A DNA stretch of 64,000 nucleotides from Streptomyces olindensis (GTDB taxonomy: Bacteria > Actinomycetota > Actinomycetes > Streptomycetales > Streptomycetaceae). The DNA is taken from the NCBI GenBank assembly GCA_000696115.1, contig JJOH01000019.1, positions 310,001 to 374,000 of the forward strand, given 5' to 3'. The stretch's first letter is position 1, and each line of letters opens with the position of its first letter. A program made the position numbers and the translations under genes. Positions 53,433-62,572 of this stretch are shown here, piece after piece. The notes beneath the pieces are model-generated. The model did no database searches. It had not been told where the DNA came from and saw only the letters and a list, made by a program, of their open reading frames with translations.

Positions 53433-54353
53433 ATGCCCCTGTCCACGTCCCGCCGCCTGGCGCTGCTGACCAGCGCCTCACTGGCCCTGCTCGCGGGCTG
53501 CGGCAGCTCGTCGGACCCCGCCGACGGCAAGAGCGCTCCGGCCCGGGTGGCCGTGGTCGCCTCCACGAACGTCTACGGCGACATCGTGCGGGACATCGGC
53601 GGCGACAGAGTCGACGTCACCTCGATCATCAGCGACCCCGACCAGGACCCGCACTCCTACGAGGCGGACACCCAGAACCAGCTGGCCCTGTCCAAGGCGA
53701 AGGTCGTCGTCGAGAACGGCGGCGGCTACGACGACTTCGTCGACCGCATGCTGAAGAGCGGCCACAACGACTCCGCCGAAGTGATCAACGCGGTGCGGGT
53801 GTCCGGCAGGACCGCCCCGAAGGGCGGCGAGCTCAACGAGCACGTCTGGTACGACTTCCCCACCGTCGCCAAGGTCGCCGACCGCATAGCCGCCGCCCTC
53901 GGCAAGGCCGACCCGGACGGCGCCGCCGCCTTCGAGAAGAACGCCGCCGCCTTCAAGGCCAAGCTCACGCCGCTGGAGGCGAAGGAGGCGCGGATCAAGA
54001 AGGAGCACGGCGGCGAGGGCGTGGCGATCACCGAGCCCGTGCCGCTGTACATGACCGAGGCGAGCGGACTGATCGACAGGACGCCCGCGGCGTTCAGCGA
54101 GGCCGTCGAGGAAGGCGACGACGTCTCCCCCCGGGTTCTCCGGGAGAGCCTGGCCCTGTTCAGCGGCAGGAAGGTCGAGGCGCTCGTCTACAACGAGCAG
54201 ACCTCCGGACCGCAGACCGAGAAGGCCGAGTCGGCGGCCAAGGCGGCCGGCATCCCCGTGGTGCCCGTGACCGAGACCCTGCCGAAGGGCAAGGACTACC
54301 TCGGCTGGATGACCGGCAACGTCGACGCGCTCGCGAGCGCGCTGGCCAAGTGA
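53433..54353 (+). CDS. znuA: Zinc ABC transporter substrate-binding lipoprotein
   Basis: 306 aa. Lipoprotein signal with lipobox 'ALLAGCGSS' (Cys about 22). Cluster A-I features: 'VAVVASTNVYGDIVRDIGGDRVDVTSIISDPDQDPHSYEA' (His ligand), 'LNEHVWYDFPTVAKVADRI' (His ligand), 'SPRVLRESLALFSGRKVEALVYNEQTSG'. The central His-rich loop of many ZnuA proteins is absent. It binds zinc (manganese possible) outside the membrane. Two Zur-like boxes precede it, favouring zinc. First gene of an overlapping three-gene operon. Confidence 0.88.
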   Translation: MPLSTSRRLALLTSASLALLAGCGSSSDPADGKSAPARVAVVASTNVYGDIVRDIGGDRVDVTSIISDPDQDPHSYEADTQNQLALSKAKVVVENGGGYDDFVDRMLKSGHNDSAEVINAVRVSGRTAPKGGELNEHVWYDFPTVAKVADRIAAALGKADPDGAAAFEKNAAAFKAKLTPLEAKEARIKKEHGGEGVAITEPVPLYMTEASGLIDRTPAAFSEAVEEGDDVSPRVLRESLALFSGRKVEALVYNEQTSGPQTEKAESAAKAAGIPVVPVTETLPKGKDYLGWMTGNVDALASALAK

Positions 54354-55198
54354 CCGCGCCGCCCCGCCAGGACCGCGCGCCCGTCGTCAGCCTGCGCGCC
54401 GCGGCCCTGTCCTACGGCGACCGCGAGGTGTGGAGCGGCCTCGATCTCGACGTCCGGCCCGGGGAGTTCCTGGCCGTGCTGGGGCCGAACGGAGCGGGCA
54501 AGACCAGTTTCGTCCGGGCGCTGCTGGGCCGTCAGCCGCTGTCCGCCGGGACGCTGACCGTCCTCGGCCGGCCGGCGCGCGAGTCCGCCCGGCACATCGG
54601 TTACGTCCCGCAGCAGGCGGCGCTGTCCGCGCAGGCCCTGCTGCGCGCCCGGGACCTCGTGCGGTTCGGCATCGACGGGCACCGCTTCGGACCGTGGCCG
54701 CGCGGCGGCGGGGTCCGGCGCCGGGTGGACGAGATCCTGGAGTCGGTCGGGGCCTCGGCGTACGCGGACGTGCCGCTCGGGATGCTGTCCGGCGGTGAAC
54801 GGCAGCGGGTGCGCATCGGGCAGGCCCTGGCGACCGACCCGCGGATCCTGCTCTGCGACGAGCCGCTGCTGTCGCTGGACCTGCACCACCAGCGGGCCGT
54901 CACCGAGTTGATCGACGCCCGGCGCCGCTCCCACGGCACGGCGGTGGTGTTCGTGACGCACGAGATCAACCCGGTGCTGGGGCTGGTCGACCGGGTGCTG
55001 TACCTGGCCCGTGGCGGCCACCGGACCGGCACCCCGGACGAGGTGCTGACCTCCGAGTCGCTGTCCCGGCTCTACGGCACGCAGGTCGACGTCGTGCGGG
55101 TCCGGGGGCGGGTCGTCGTCGCCGGGGCGCCCGACGAGCCGGCCTCGCCGCCGCACCACCCCGAGCAGGCCGACGAGACGGACGGAGTGCGCGCATGA
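54350..55198 (+). CDS. znuC: Zinc ABC transporter ATP-binding protein
   Basis: 282 aa. Walker A 'VLGPNGAGKTSFVRALLG', Q-loop 'IGYVPQQAAL', signature 'MLSGGERQRVRIGQALATDP', Walker B 'ILLCDEPLLSLD', H-loop 'VVFVTHEINPVL'. Standard for metal importers. GTG 54350 overlaps the binding-protein stop. A charged C-terminal extension of about 30 residues ('EPASPPHHPEQADETDG') is longer than usual. Confidence 0.9.
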   Translation: MTAPPRQDRAPVVSLRAAALSYGDREVWSGLDLDVRPGEFLAVLGPNGAGKTSFVRALLGRQPLSAGTLTVLGRPARESARHIGYVPQQAALSAQALLRARDLVRFGIDGHRFGPWPRGGGVRRRVDEILESVGASAYADVPLGMLSGGERQRVRIGQALATDPRILLCDEPLLSLDLHHQRAVTELIDARRRSHGTAVVFVTHEINPVLGLVDRVLYLARGGHRTGTPDEVLTSESLSRLYGTQVDVVRVRGRVVVAGAPDEPASPPHHPEQADETDGVRA

Positions 55199-56076
55199 CA
55201 CTCGCCGCCGGGATCTGGCACCAGATCTTCGACTTCACCGACTACGGCGAACTCCTCGTCCTGGTCCGCAACTCGCTCGTCGCCGGTGTGGCGCTCGGCC
55301 TCGTGGGCGGGCTCGCCGGAGTGTTCGTGCTGATGCGGGACCTGCCGTTCGCGGTGCACGGCATCAGCGAGCTGTCCTTCGCGGGCGCGTCGGCGGCGCT
55401 GCTGCTCGGGGCGAACATCGTGGCGGGCTCGATCGCCGGTTCGCTCCTCGCGGCCGGCGCCATCGGTGTGCTGGGGACGCGGGCCCGGGACCGCAACTCG
55501 GTGATCGGCATCATCATGCCGTTCGGGCTGGGGCTCGGCGTGCTCTTCCTGGCCCTCTACAAGGGGAGGGCGGCCAACAAGTTCGGGCTGCTCACCGGGC
55601 AGATCGTCGCCGTCGACACCCCGCAGATGTCGTGGCTGCTCGGCACGTCCGTCCTGGTGCTGGCCGCCCTGGCCGTCATGTGGCGGCCCCTCGCCTTCGC
55701 CAGCACCGACCCGGACGTGGCCGAGGCGCGCGGGGTGCCGGTGCGGGGGCTGTCCTTCGCGTTCATGCTGGTGCTCGGGCTCGCGGTGGCCCTGTCGGTG
55801 CAGATCGTCGGCGCGCTGCTGGTGCTCACCCTGGTCGTGACCCCGGCCGCGGCCGCCGCCCGGGTCACCGCCTCGCCGGTGCTGCTGCCCGTGCTGAGCG
55901 TGCTGTTCGCCGTGGCCTCGATCGAGGGCGGCATCCTGCTCGCGCTGGGCGGCAGCATCCCCATCAGCCCCTACGTCACGACGATCTCGTTCACGATCTA
56001 CGCGGTGTGCCGGGTCGCGGGACGGTACCGGACCCGGCGCTGGGGGGCGAGGCGGGCGGTGCCGCGGCCCGCCTGA
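55195..56076 (+). CDS. znuB: Zinc ABC transporter permease
   Basis: 293 aa, ABC-3 family permease with eight or nine membrane spans. 'VRNSLVAGVALGLVGGLAGVFVLMRDLPFAVHGISELSFAGASAALLLG' is the conserved start; 'GLSFAFMLVLGLAVALSVQIVGALLVLTLVVTPAAAAARVT' is the core. ATG 55195 overlaps the ATPase stop (ATGA). It ends six bases before the convergent amidohydrolase stop. Confidence 0.9.
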   Translation: MTLAAGIWHQIFDFTDYGELLVLVRNSLVAGVALGLVGGLAGVFVLMRDLPFAVHGISELSFAGASAALLLGANIVAGSIAGSLLAAGAIGVLGTRARDRNSVIGIIMPFGLGLGVLFLALYKGRAANKFGLLTGQIVAVDTPQMSWLLGTSVLVLAALAVMWRPLAFASTDPDVAEARGVPVRGLSFAFMLVLGLAVALSVQIVGALLVLTLVVTPAAAAARVTASPVLLPVLSVLFAVASIEGGILLALGGSIPISPYVTTISFTIYAVCRVAGRYRTRRWGARRAVPRPA

Positions 56077-56082
56077 GGCGCC

Positions 56083-57780
56083 TCACCGTTCGAAGACGAC
56101 CTCTCCGTCGAACACCGTGAGGTCGACCCGCACGTCGGTGATCTCGTGCGGGTCGAGGTCGAGCAGCGGACGGTCCAGGACGCAGAGGTCGGCCGCCTTG
56201 CCCGCCTCGATCGTGCCCTTCCAGTCGTCGGCGAAGTCCTGCCAGGCGGCGGTGGCCGTGTAGGCGCGCAGGGCGTCGGCGAGGGGCACGCACTGCTCGG
56301 GGCCGCTGGGCCGGCCGCCGGCCTTGGACTCGCGCAGCATCATGGAGGCCACGCCCTGGCGCCAGTCGGGCTCGGTGACGGGAGCGTCCGAACTGGCGCA
56401 GACCCGTACCCCGGCGTCGAGCGAGGAGCGCACCGGCCACTGGTACGCGGAGCGTTCGGGGCCCACGACCTCGTCCATGAGGTCGGAAATCGTCCACTTG
56501 ATGGCGGGGTTCATGTTGACGCCGTAGCCGTGCGCGGCGAGTTCGGCCAGGCTCTCGGGGCCGATGAAGTCGCCGTGGATGACGTAGTGCCGGGCGTCGG
56601 GGCGGGGTGCGGCGGTGTTCGCGGCGACGAAGGCGTCCACGACGGTGTCGATGGCCCGGTCGCCGGTGACGTGCACGCCGAGCTGGAAGCCGGCCTCGTG
56701 GGCGAGCCGGATCATCTCGCGCAGTTCGTGCACCTGGAGGGCGGGGGTGTCGCCGTGGACGCAGAGGGCGCCGTGGCCGCCGTCCGGGTAGGGCTCGCTC
56801 ATCCACGCCGTGCGGTTGGGCGGGACGCCGTCGCCGAAGATCTTGACGCCGATGGCCCGCAGCAGCCGGGGGTCGGCCGACTCGGGGCGGCGCAGTTCGG
56901 CCAGGCCCTTGCGGAGGTCGTCGGCGGAGCCGCCCATGGGGGCGGGCAGGAGCAGGACGCTGACGCGGGCCCGGAGTTCGCCGCCGGCCGCGAGGTCGGC
57001 GTAGGCGGTCCAGTTGTCGGTGCTCAGGCCGCCGAAGAGGGTGCCCGCGCCGCCGGGGCCGAGTCCGGGCTCGGTGTAGCTGGTGATGCCGCGGGAGTGC
57101 AGTTCGCGGATCACGCCCTGGATGGCCTGGCGGCGCTGGGCGTGGGTCGGGGCGGGCAGCGCGGTCTGGACGAGTCGCCCGGCGGCCTCGCGCAGGATGC
57201 CGGTGGGCCGGCCGTCGGGGTCGCGGTCGATGACACCGCCGGGCGGCGGCGTGGTGTCCGCGTCGATGCCGCAGCGGCGCAGTGCCTCGGAGTTGGCCCA
57301 CACCATGTGGGAGGAGAAGTCGGTCAGGCAGACCGGGTGGTGCGGGGTCACCGCGTCCAGGTCCCGGCGGTGCGGGAAGCGGCCCGGGTCGGCGAGGCAC
57401 TCCGCGAGGTAGCCGGGGTCCCAGCCCAGGCCGACGATCCACGTGCCGTCCGGCCGTTCCCGTGCCGCCCGTGCCACGGCCGCGGCGATGTCGGCGAGGG
57501 AACCGACCGCCGGATACCCGACGTCGACGGCGAACGGCGGCTTCGTCATCCCGTAGGCGGCCCCGTGCAGGTGCGAGTCGTTGATGCCTGGCAGCACGGT
57601 CCGGCCGCCCAGCTCGACGATCCGGGTGCCGGGCCCGGCCAGGGCGCGCATCTCCGCGTCGCCGCCGACGGCCAGGATGTCCCGGCCGCGCACGGCCACG
57701 CCTTCGGCGACGGTGAAGCCGGTGTCGACGGTGAGGACCTGACCGCCGGTCAGAACGAGGGTGGGAGCGGTGTCGCTCAC
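56083..57780 (-). CDS. Amidohydrolase (N-substituted-formamide-deformylase-like)
   Basis: 565 aa, YtcJ/NfdA-type metal amidohydrolase. The HxH motif is in 'LPGINDSHLHGAAYGM'; later 'GFQLGVHVTGDRAIDTVVDAF' (His ligand), 'HYVIHGDFIGPESLAELAAHGYGVNMNP', 'RVCASSDAPVTEPDW' (Asp). It hydrolyses an amide or ester bond of an unknown substrate in the cytoplasm. GTG 57780 (GAGG six bases upstream) is preferred to ATG 57792. It lies 36 bases after the permease of the CUT2-type importer, so it probably acts on the imported compound. Confidence 0.85.
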   Translation of the reverse strand: MSDTAPTLVLTGGQVLTVDTGFTVAEGVAVRGRDILAVGGDAEMRALAGPGTRIVELGGRTVLPGINDSHLHGAAYGMTKPPFAVDVGYPAVGSLADIAAAVARAARERPDGTWIVGLGWDPGYLAECLADPGRFPHRRDLDAVTPHHPVCLTDFSSHMVWANSEALRRCGIDADTTPPPGGVIDRDPDGRPTGILREAAGRLVQTALPAPTHAQRRQAIQGVIRELHSRGITSYTEPGLGPGGAGTLFGGLSTDNWTAYADLAAGGELRARVSVLLLPAPMGGSADDLRKGLAELRRPESADPRLLRAIGVKIFGDGVPPNRTAWMSEPYPDGGHGALCVHGDTPALQVHELREMIRLAHEAGFQLGVHVTGDRAIDTVVDAFVAANTAAPRPDARHYVIHGDFIGPESLAELAAHGYGVNMNPAIKWTISDLMDEVVGPERSAYQWPVRSSLDAGVRVCASSDAPVTEPDWRQGVASMMLRESKAGGRPSGPEQCVPLADALRAYTATAAWQDFADDWKGTIEAGKAADLCVLDRPLLDLDPHEITDVRVDLTVFDGEVVFER

Positions 57781-57816
57781 GGATGACCTCATTTCGGAAT
57801 TTCGGAAGAGGGTGGG

Positions 57817-58800
57817 TCAGCGCCCCGTGCGGGGTGCCGCGTAGGCCAGGGCCGCGCCGGCCACCAGCGCGACGCCCTGGGCCATCTGCTGCCAGAACGT
57901 CGGCACGTTCAGCAGGGTCAGGCCGTTCTGCAGGCCGCCGAGGAAGAGCACGCCGAGCAGGACGCCCAGGATCGAGCCGGTGCCGCCGGTGAGGGCGACT
58001 CCGCCGAGCAGCACCGCGGTGAGCACGGTCAGTTCGAACCCGGCGCCGGAGGTGCCGGCGACGGCGCTGTCCAGCACCGACGCCTTGATGGCCCCGGCCA
58101 GGGCGGCGGCCACGCCGGTGGCGACGAACAGTGCGAACGGGGTGCGCCGGATGTGGATGCCGGAGAGGTGGGCGGCCTCGCGGTTGACGCCGATGGCGAA
58201 GACGTGCCGTCCGGCGGGGGTGAGCGCCAGGAACAGGGCGCCCGCGACGAGCACGAGTGCCGCGATGACGACCGGTGCCGCGAGCCCGGCGACGCGTGCC
58301 CCGCCGATCCAGGCGAACCCGGAGCCGAAGCCGCTCAGCGGCAGCGGGAACAGTTGCTGGGCGAGACCGCGCACGGCGGTCAGCATGCCGAGGGTGACGA
58401 TGAACGCGGACAGACCGAGGTGGCAGCACAGGAAACCGTTCACCGCACCGACCACGGCCCCGGCCGCGAGCGCCCCGAGCAGCGCGATGGCGGGCGACTG
58501 GTGGTGCTGCCCGGCGAGCCAGCCCGCGACGAGCCCTCCGAGGGCCAGCGTGGAGCCGACCGACAGGTCGAGGTAGCCGCTGATGACCAGCAGGGCCAGC
58601 GGCACCGCGACGATGGCGAGGGTGGCTGCGTCGGTGGCGATGCCGCTCAGGTTGGCCGGGTCGAGGAAACTGCCGGTGGTGAGCTGGAAGACCGGCACCA
58701 TCACGACGAGCACGACGAGGAGCGGGTTGCGGCGTACGGCGGTCAGCCCTCCCGTGGCGATCAGGCGGGGCCGGGTGAGGGCGGGGTCGGCGGTGGTCAT
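57817..58800 (-). CDS. CUT2-type ABC transporter permease
   Basis: 327 aa with about nine membrane spans. 'LAIVAVPLALLVISGYLDLSVGSTLALGG' is the family signature; also 'LGLSAFIVTLGMLTAVRGLAQQLF', 'AIGVNREAAHLSGIHIRRT', 'ELTVLTAVLLGGVALTGGTGSILG'. It is the only permease in the operon and presumably works as a homodimer, unlike the rhamnose importer. It overlaps the ATPase stop as ATGA. Confidence 0.87.
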   Translation of the reverse strand: MTTADPALTRPRLIATGGLTAVRRNPLLVVLVVMVPVFQLTTGSFLDPANLSGIATDAATLAIVAVPLALLVISGYLDLSVGSTLALGGLVAGWLAGQHHQSPAIALLGALAAGAVVGAVNGFLCCHLGLSAFIVTLGMLTAVRGLAQQLFPLPLSGFGSGFAWIGGARVAGLAAPVVIAALVLVAGALFLALTPAGRHVFAIGVNREAAHLSGIHIRRTPFALFVATGVAAALAGAIKASVLDSAVAGTSGAGFELTVLTAVLLGGVALTGGTGSILGVLLGVLFLGGLQNGLTLLNVPTFWQQMAQGVALVAGAALAYAAPRTGR

Positions 58801-60305
58801 GCTGCTCCTTCGGCGGGCAGGGGGTCGTGGACGGCCGACAGCAGGGACTGTTCGGTGAGTTCCGTGCCGGAGAGTTCGCCGACGATCCGTCCCCGGGCGA
58901 CGATCAGGCAGCGGTCGGCGAGCGCCACGATCTCCTCCGGGTCGCTGGAGGCGAACAGCACGGCGGTGCCCTGTTCTTCGGCGAGCGCCGACACCACCCG
59001 GTAGATCTCCTGCCGGGCCCCCACGTCGACGCCTTGCGTCGGCTCGTCCAGCAGCAGCACGTCCACGTGCCGGGCCTCGTTGATCCACCGGCCGAGGACG
59101 AGCTTCTGCTGGTTGCCGCCGGAGAACGCGCCCGCCGGCAGCCCGGGCCGGGCCGGTCGCAGCCCGACCGCCGCGGCCAGCGCGCCGAACACCCGCCGCT
59201 CGGCGCGCAGCGCGCGTACGCCGTGGCGGGCCAGGGGCCGCAGGGCGGGCAGCAGGGCGTTGTCCTGTGCGGACAGCGACGGGAACAGGCCCTGGGCGCG
59301 CCGGTCGGCCGGGACGAGGGCGATCCCGGCGGCGAGCGCGTCGGCCGGGCGGGCCGGGGTGACGGCGCGGTCACCGACCCGGATGGTGCCGGCGGTGGCG
59401 CGGCGCCTGCCGTAGAGGGTCTCCAGGACGCGGGTGCGGCCCGAGCCGATGAGCCCGAACAGGCCGACGCGTTCGCCTTCGGCGACGGTGATCCCGAGGG
59501 GGCCGAAGCCGGGTCCGCGCAGGCCTTCGACGACCAGCCGGGGCGGGGTGGGAGTGCGCCGCGGCCCGCGCACCGCCTCGGCCGGCCGTCCGGCGATCGC
59601 CGCCACCAGGTCCCGGCGCGTCCGTCCCGCGACGGTCGTGCGGTGGGCCACCCGGCCGTCGCGCAGTACGGTCACCGCGTCCGCGAGCCGTTCGACCTCC
59701 GCCAGCAGGTGGGTGACGTGGACGATGGCGAGTCCCTGGGCGCGCAGGTCCTCGACGCGTTCCGCGAGGGCGTCGGTCTCCGCGCCGGACAGGGCCGCCG
59801 TGGGCTCGTCGAGGACCAGGACGGAGGCGCTGCGGCTGAGGGCCTTGGCGATCTCCACCAACTGCCGCTGGCCCGTGGGCAGATCCCCCACCCGGTCGCG
59901 CGGGGAGCAGCGGGCCGCGACCCGTTCCAGGAGACCGGCGGCGACCTCCTCCTGGGCGCGGCGGTCGACGCGGCCGTGCCGGGTCCACTCCTGGCCGAGG
60001 AAGATGTTCTCCGCCACGGTCAGGGCGTCGACGACGCTGAGCGTCTGGAAGATGATCGCCACGCCGGCCGCGATCGACTCGCGCGGGGTGAGGCGGGTGT
60101 ACGTCGTCCCGCCGATCTCGATGGTGCCCGCGTCGGGCGGGAAGGCGCCGCCGAGGCACTTGATGAGCGTGGACTTGCCGGCGCCGTTGTGGCCGAGCAG
60201 GGCGTGCACCTGGCCGGCGGGCACGGTGAGGTCCACGCCGTCCAGGGCCCTGACCCCGCCGAAGGACTTCGTCAGGCCGCTGACGCGGAGGTTCGTGGTC
60301 GTCAT
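58797..60305 (-). CDS. CUT2-type ABC transporter ATP-binding protein (two domains)
   Basis: 502 aa. Domain 1: Walker A 'LLGHNGAGKSTLIKCLGG', 'LPTGQRQLVEIAKALSRSASVLVLDEPTAAL'. Domain 2: 'FGLIGSGRTRVLETLYG', 'FSGGNQQKLVLGRWI', 'VDVLLLDEPTQGVDVG'. It energises import with the adjacent permease and binding protein. It starts eight bases after the binding-protein stop. Confidence 0.9.
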   Translation of the reverse strand: MTTTNLRVSGLTKSFGGVRALDGVDLTVPAGQVHALLGHNGAGKSTLIKCLGGAFPPDAGTIEIGGTTYTRLTPRESIAAGVAIIFQTLSVVDALTVAENIFLGQEWTRHGRVDRRAQEEVAAGLLERVAARCSPRDRVGDLPTGQRQLVEIAKALSRSASVLVLDEPTAALSGAETDALAERVEDLRAQGLAIVHVTHLLAEVERLADAVTVLRDGRVAHRTTVAGRTRRDLVAAIAGRPAEAVRGPRRTPTPPRLVVEGLRGPGFGPLGITVAEGERVGLFGLIGSGRTRVLETLYGRRRATAGTIRVGDRAVTPARPADALAAGIALVPADRRAQGLFPSLSAQDNALLPALRPLARHGVRALRAERRVFGALAAAVGLRPARPGLPAGAFSGGNQQKLVLGRWINEARHVDVLLLDEPTQGVDVGARQEIYRVVSALAEEQGTAVLFASSDPEEIVALADRCLIVARGRIVGELSGTELTEQSLLSAVHDPLPAEGAA

Positions 60306-60312
60306 GGGGCAC

Positions 60313-61323
60313 CTAGGCGTTCTGGGCGAGCAGGGCGTCGATGCGGGCGGTGTCGGCGTGCCGGACGAGCGTGATCGGCACCTCGGCGCTCGGATCGGCC
60401 TCGCCGGCGGCGACCGCGCGCGGCACGTCGACGATCGCCGCGGCGATGTCCTTCGGGGCGAGGGCGGCGGAGGCTCGGTAGAAGGTGCCCTGCTTGACCG
60501 CGAGGAGGGAGGGCGCGGAGCCGTCCTGGCCGCCGACGAAGGTCTTCGCGTCGTCCTTCGCGCGGCCCGTCTGCTGGAGGGCCTTGAATCCGCCGTAGGC
60601 GGCGGCGTCGGTGACGCCGAGGACGAGGTTGAGGTCGGGGTGCTTGGCGAGGATCGCCCTGGTCTTCGACAGACCGGTGTCCGGGTCGATGGCCTGCTCC
60701 CGCGCCACCACGTCGACGCCGGGTGCCGCCTCGGTGAAGGCGTCGATCATGCCCTTGGTGCGTTCGCGGCCCAGTTCGATGGTGTTGTCGGTGAGGAAGG
60801 CGATCTTGCCCTTGCCGCCCAGGTGCTCCTGGGCCCACTGCGCCGCCGCCTCGCCGAGCAGGGTGCCGCCCTCGCGGAAGCTGAACCGGATGTCGGCGCT
60901 CTGGTGCTGGAGGGAGCCGCCGTAGGTCACCCAGATCAGTCCGGCGTCCAGGGCGGCCTTGGCGAGGGGCTCGGCGGCCTCGAAGACCATCGGGAACGAC
61001 ACGATCGCGGGGACCTTGCGCGCGATCCAGGTGGTGAGGTTGCTGGCCTGGGTGTCCGCGCTGGCGTTGTCGCTCGTCGTCAGCAGCGGGATGCCGTGCC
61101 GCTTCGCGCGGGCGGCGGAGAGTTTGACCAGGGTCGAGTAGAGCGGGAGCTGGGTGAAGGGGTAGTCGAGGCCGATCTTCGTCAGGCGGGTGCCGCCGGA
61201 GGGGGCCGGCCCGGCCGAGGCGGCCGTGTCCGGCGGGGCCGAGCATCCGGCGGCCGCCAGGGCGGTGGCGGCGGAGAGGGTGAGGAAGTGTCTGCGCGAG
61301 GCGGGGTACGGGGGTGGGGTCAT
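60313..61323 (-). CDS. Sugar-type ABC transporter substrate-binding lipoprotein (Tat)
   Basis: 336 aa. The start 'MTPPPYPASRRHFLTLSAATALAAAGCSAPP' combines a twin-arginine motif (SRRHFL) with a lipobox (AAGC). The mature protein is a Peripla_BP_4-type binder: 'KIGLDYPFTQLPLYSTLVKLSAARAKRHG', 'LTTWIARKVPAIVSFPMVFE', 'GKIAFLTDNTIELGRERTKGMIDAF', 'LVLGVTDAAAYGGFKAL'. The ligand is unknown; operon context with an amidohydrolase suggests an amide-bearing sugar, nucleoside or similar compound. First gene of the four-gene operon. Confidence 0.85.
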   Translation of the reverse strand: MTPPPYPASRRHFLTLSAATALAAAGCSAPPDTAASAGPAPSGGTRLTKIGLDYPFTQLPLYSTLVKLSAARAKRHGIPLLTTSDNASADTQASNLTTWIARKVPAIVSFPMVFEAAEPLAKAALDAGLIWVTYGGSLQHQSADIRFSFREGGTLLGEAAAQWAQEHLGGKGKIAFLTDNTIELGRERTKGMIDAFTEAAPGVDVVAREQAIDPDTGLSKTRAILAKHPDLNLVLGVTDAAAYGGFKALQQTGRAKDDAKTFVGGQDGSAPSLLAVKQGTFYRASAALAPKDIAAAIVDVPRAVAAGEADPSAEVPITLVRHADTARIDALLAQNA

Positions 61324-61473
61324 GGCGGGCACTCCGAGGGGTGGGCCCGGCTTGAGCGGGCGTCCGGCTGTGCCGAACAGGAAAGACCCGCCGGGCCCGC
61401 CGCACCATCCGTACAAATACCGACCGCGCACGGCGCCCGGCCCGCTCGCGCGGCGTCGCCGGACCCCTTGTGG

Positions 61474-61514
61474 GGGCTCGACCGGAGCCCTATCGTTAGG
61501 CCCCAAACGACAGG
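61474..61514. promoter_or_regulatory. Operator region between the ABC operon and the LuxR gene
   Basis: A hairpin-like repeat GGGCTC-GACCG-GAGCCC spans 61474-61490. It overlaps a longer palindrome at 61489-61514 in which CCT-N-TCGTT mirrors AACGA-N-AGG around an 8-base centre. A TATCGT -10-like hexamer (61491-61496) lies inside it. Good candidate site for the adjacent LuxR-type regulator. Confidence 0.55.
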
Positions 61515-61534
61515 AGCCCGTCCGGAGGCTCGCC

Positions 61535-62557
61535 ATGCCCAGGCACGACCAGATCGCGGCAGCCGCCCGCATCGGCATGCTCACCCGCGAGCGCGACACC
61601 GCCGAGGCCTCCGCGCAGGCCCTGCGCGAACTCGCCCGCGCCCTGCCGCTGGACGCGGCGACCCTGCTCACGATCGACCCGCTGACCGGCTCCCACGTCC
61701 AGGTCGCCGGAATCGGCTACACCGCCGCGGCCTCGCAGGCCCTGGCCGGGGAGTTCATCGCCACGCCGTGGTACCGCAACGTCGTGCGGCGGGAGCTGCC
61801 GCCGTCCATCTCGGAGGACGCCGAGGACGCCGGGCCGCGCTTCCGGCACGGCTGGTTCTACGCGGAGCGGGTCCGCCCGGCCGGTTTCCGCGACGGCGTC
61901 ACGGGGGCGCTGCGGCACCGCGGCCGGCTGGTGGGCCTGGTGCACCTCTCCACGGAAGGCGCGGACGCGTACGACACCGACGCCCGCCGGCTGCTCGCCT
62001 CCGTGAGTCCCGCCCTGGCCGCGCTCGCCGACCCGCTGGCGCACGCCGGGGATCTGCACGGCCTGGCGGAGGCGGACGCGGCGAGCCTGGTCACCGGCGA
62101 CGGCACGGTGCTCGACCTGCCCGACCGGGACCGGCCGCGGGTGCTGCGGGAGGACGGCGGGTTCCCCGCGCTGCTGCGCGCCTTCACGGGCACCAGCGGT
62201 CGGCGGCTGCGGCTGCTGTGGCCGGCCGGCGGTGACTGGCGGCGGGTCGTGCTGCACCGGCATCCGGCGGGGCCCGGCCTCGGGGCGGAGGCGGTGCTGG
62301 TGCACGAGACGCCCACGGAACTGCCGTACGGGCTGAGCCCCCGGGAGCTGGAGGTGCTCACGCGGGCGGCCACGGGGCAGACCAACCAGGCCATCGCGCA
62401 GGCGCTGTTCCTGTCCCCGCGGACGGTGCACAGTCATGTCGAGCATCTGCTGCGCAAGACCGGGTGCGTGTCCCGCGCCCAGGCCACGGCGCTCGCGGTC
62501 CGGGACGGGCTGCTGCGGCCGGACCCGGATCACCTCGCGCGGTTCGTGGAGGGGTGA
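61535..62557 (+). CDS. GAF-like/LuxR-type transcriptional regulator
   Basis: 340 aa from ATG 61535 (GGAGG six bases upstream). Residues about 20-165 resemble a GAF sensor ('LRELARALPLDAATLLTIDPLTGSHVQVAGIGY', 'GVTGALRHRGRLVGLVHLSTEG'). A middle domain follows, and the C-terminal GerE helix-turn-helix (about 272-330) reads 'LSPRELEVLTRAATGQTNQAIAQALFLSPRTVHSHVEHLLRKTGCVSRAQA'. It is divergent from the ABC/amidohydrolase operon and likely regulates it. Confidence 0.85.
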   Translation: MPRHDQIAAAARIGMLTRERDTAEASAQALRELARALPLDAATLLTIDPLTGSHVQVAGIGYTAAASQALAGEFIATPWYRNVVRRELPPSISEDAEDAGPRFRHGWFYAERVRPAGFRDGVTGALRHRGRLVGLVHLSTEGADAYDTDARRLLASVSPALAALADPLAHAGDLHGLAEADAASLVTGDGTVLDLPDRDRPRVLREDGGFPALLRAFTGTSGRRLRLLWPAGGDWRRVVLHRHPAGPGLGAEAVLVHETPTELPYGLSPRELEVLTRAATGQTNQAIAQALFLSPRTVHSHVEHLLRKTGCVSRAQATALAVRDGLLRPDPDHLARFVEG

Positions 62558-62572
62558 TCCGGGCCCGGGCGG

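Noticed and set aside
59434..62235. A 933-codon plus-strand frame over the CUT2 operon
   Set aside because: Antisense to the ATPase and binding protein and out of frame with the LuxR gene.
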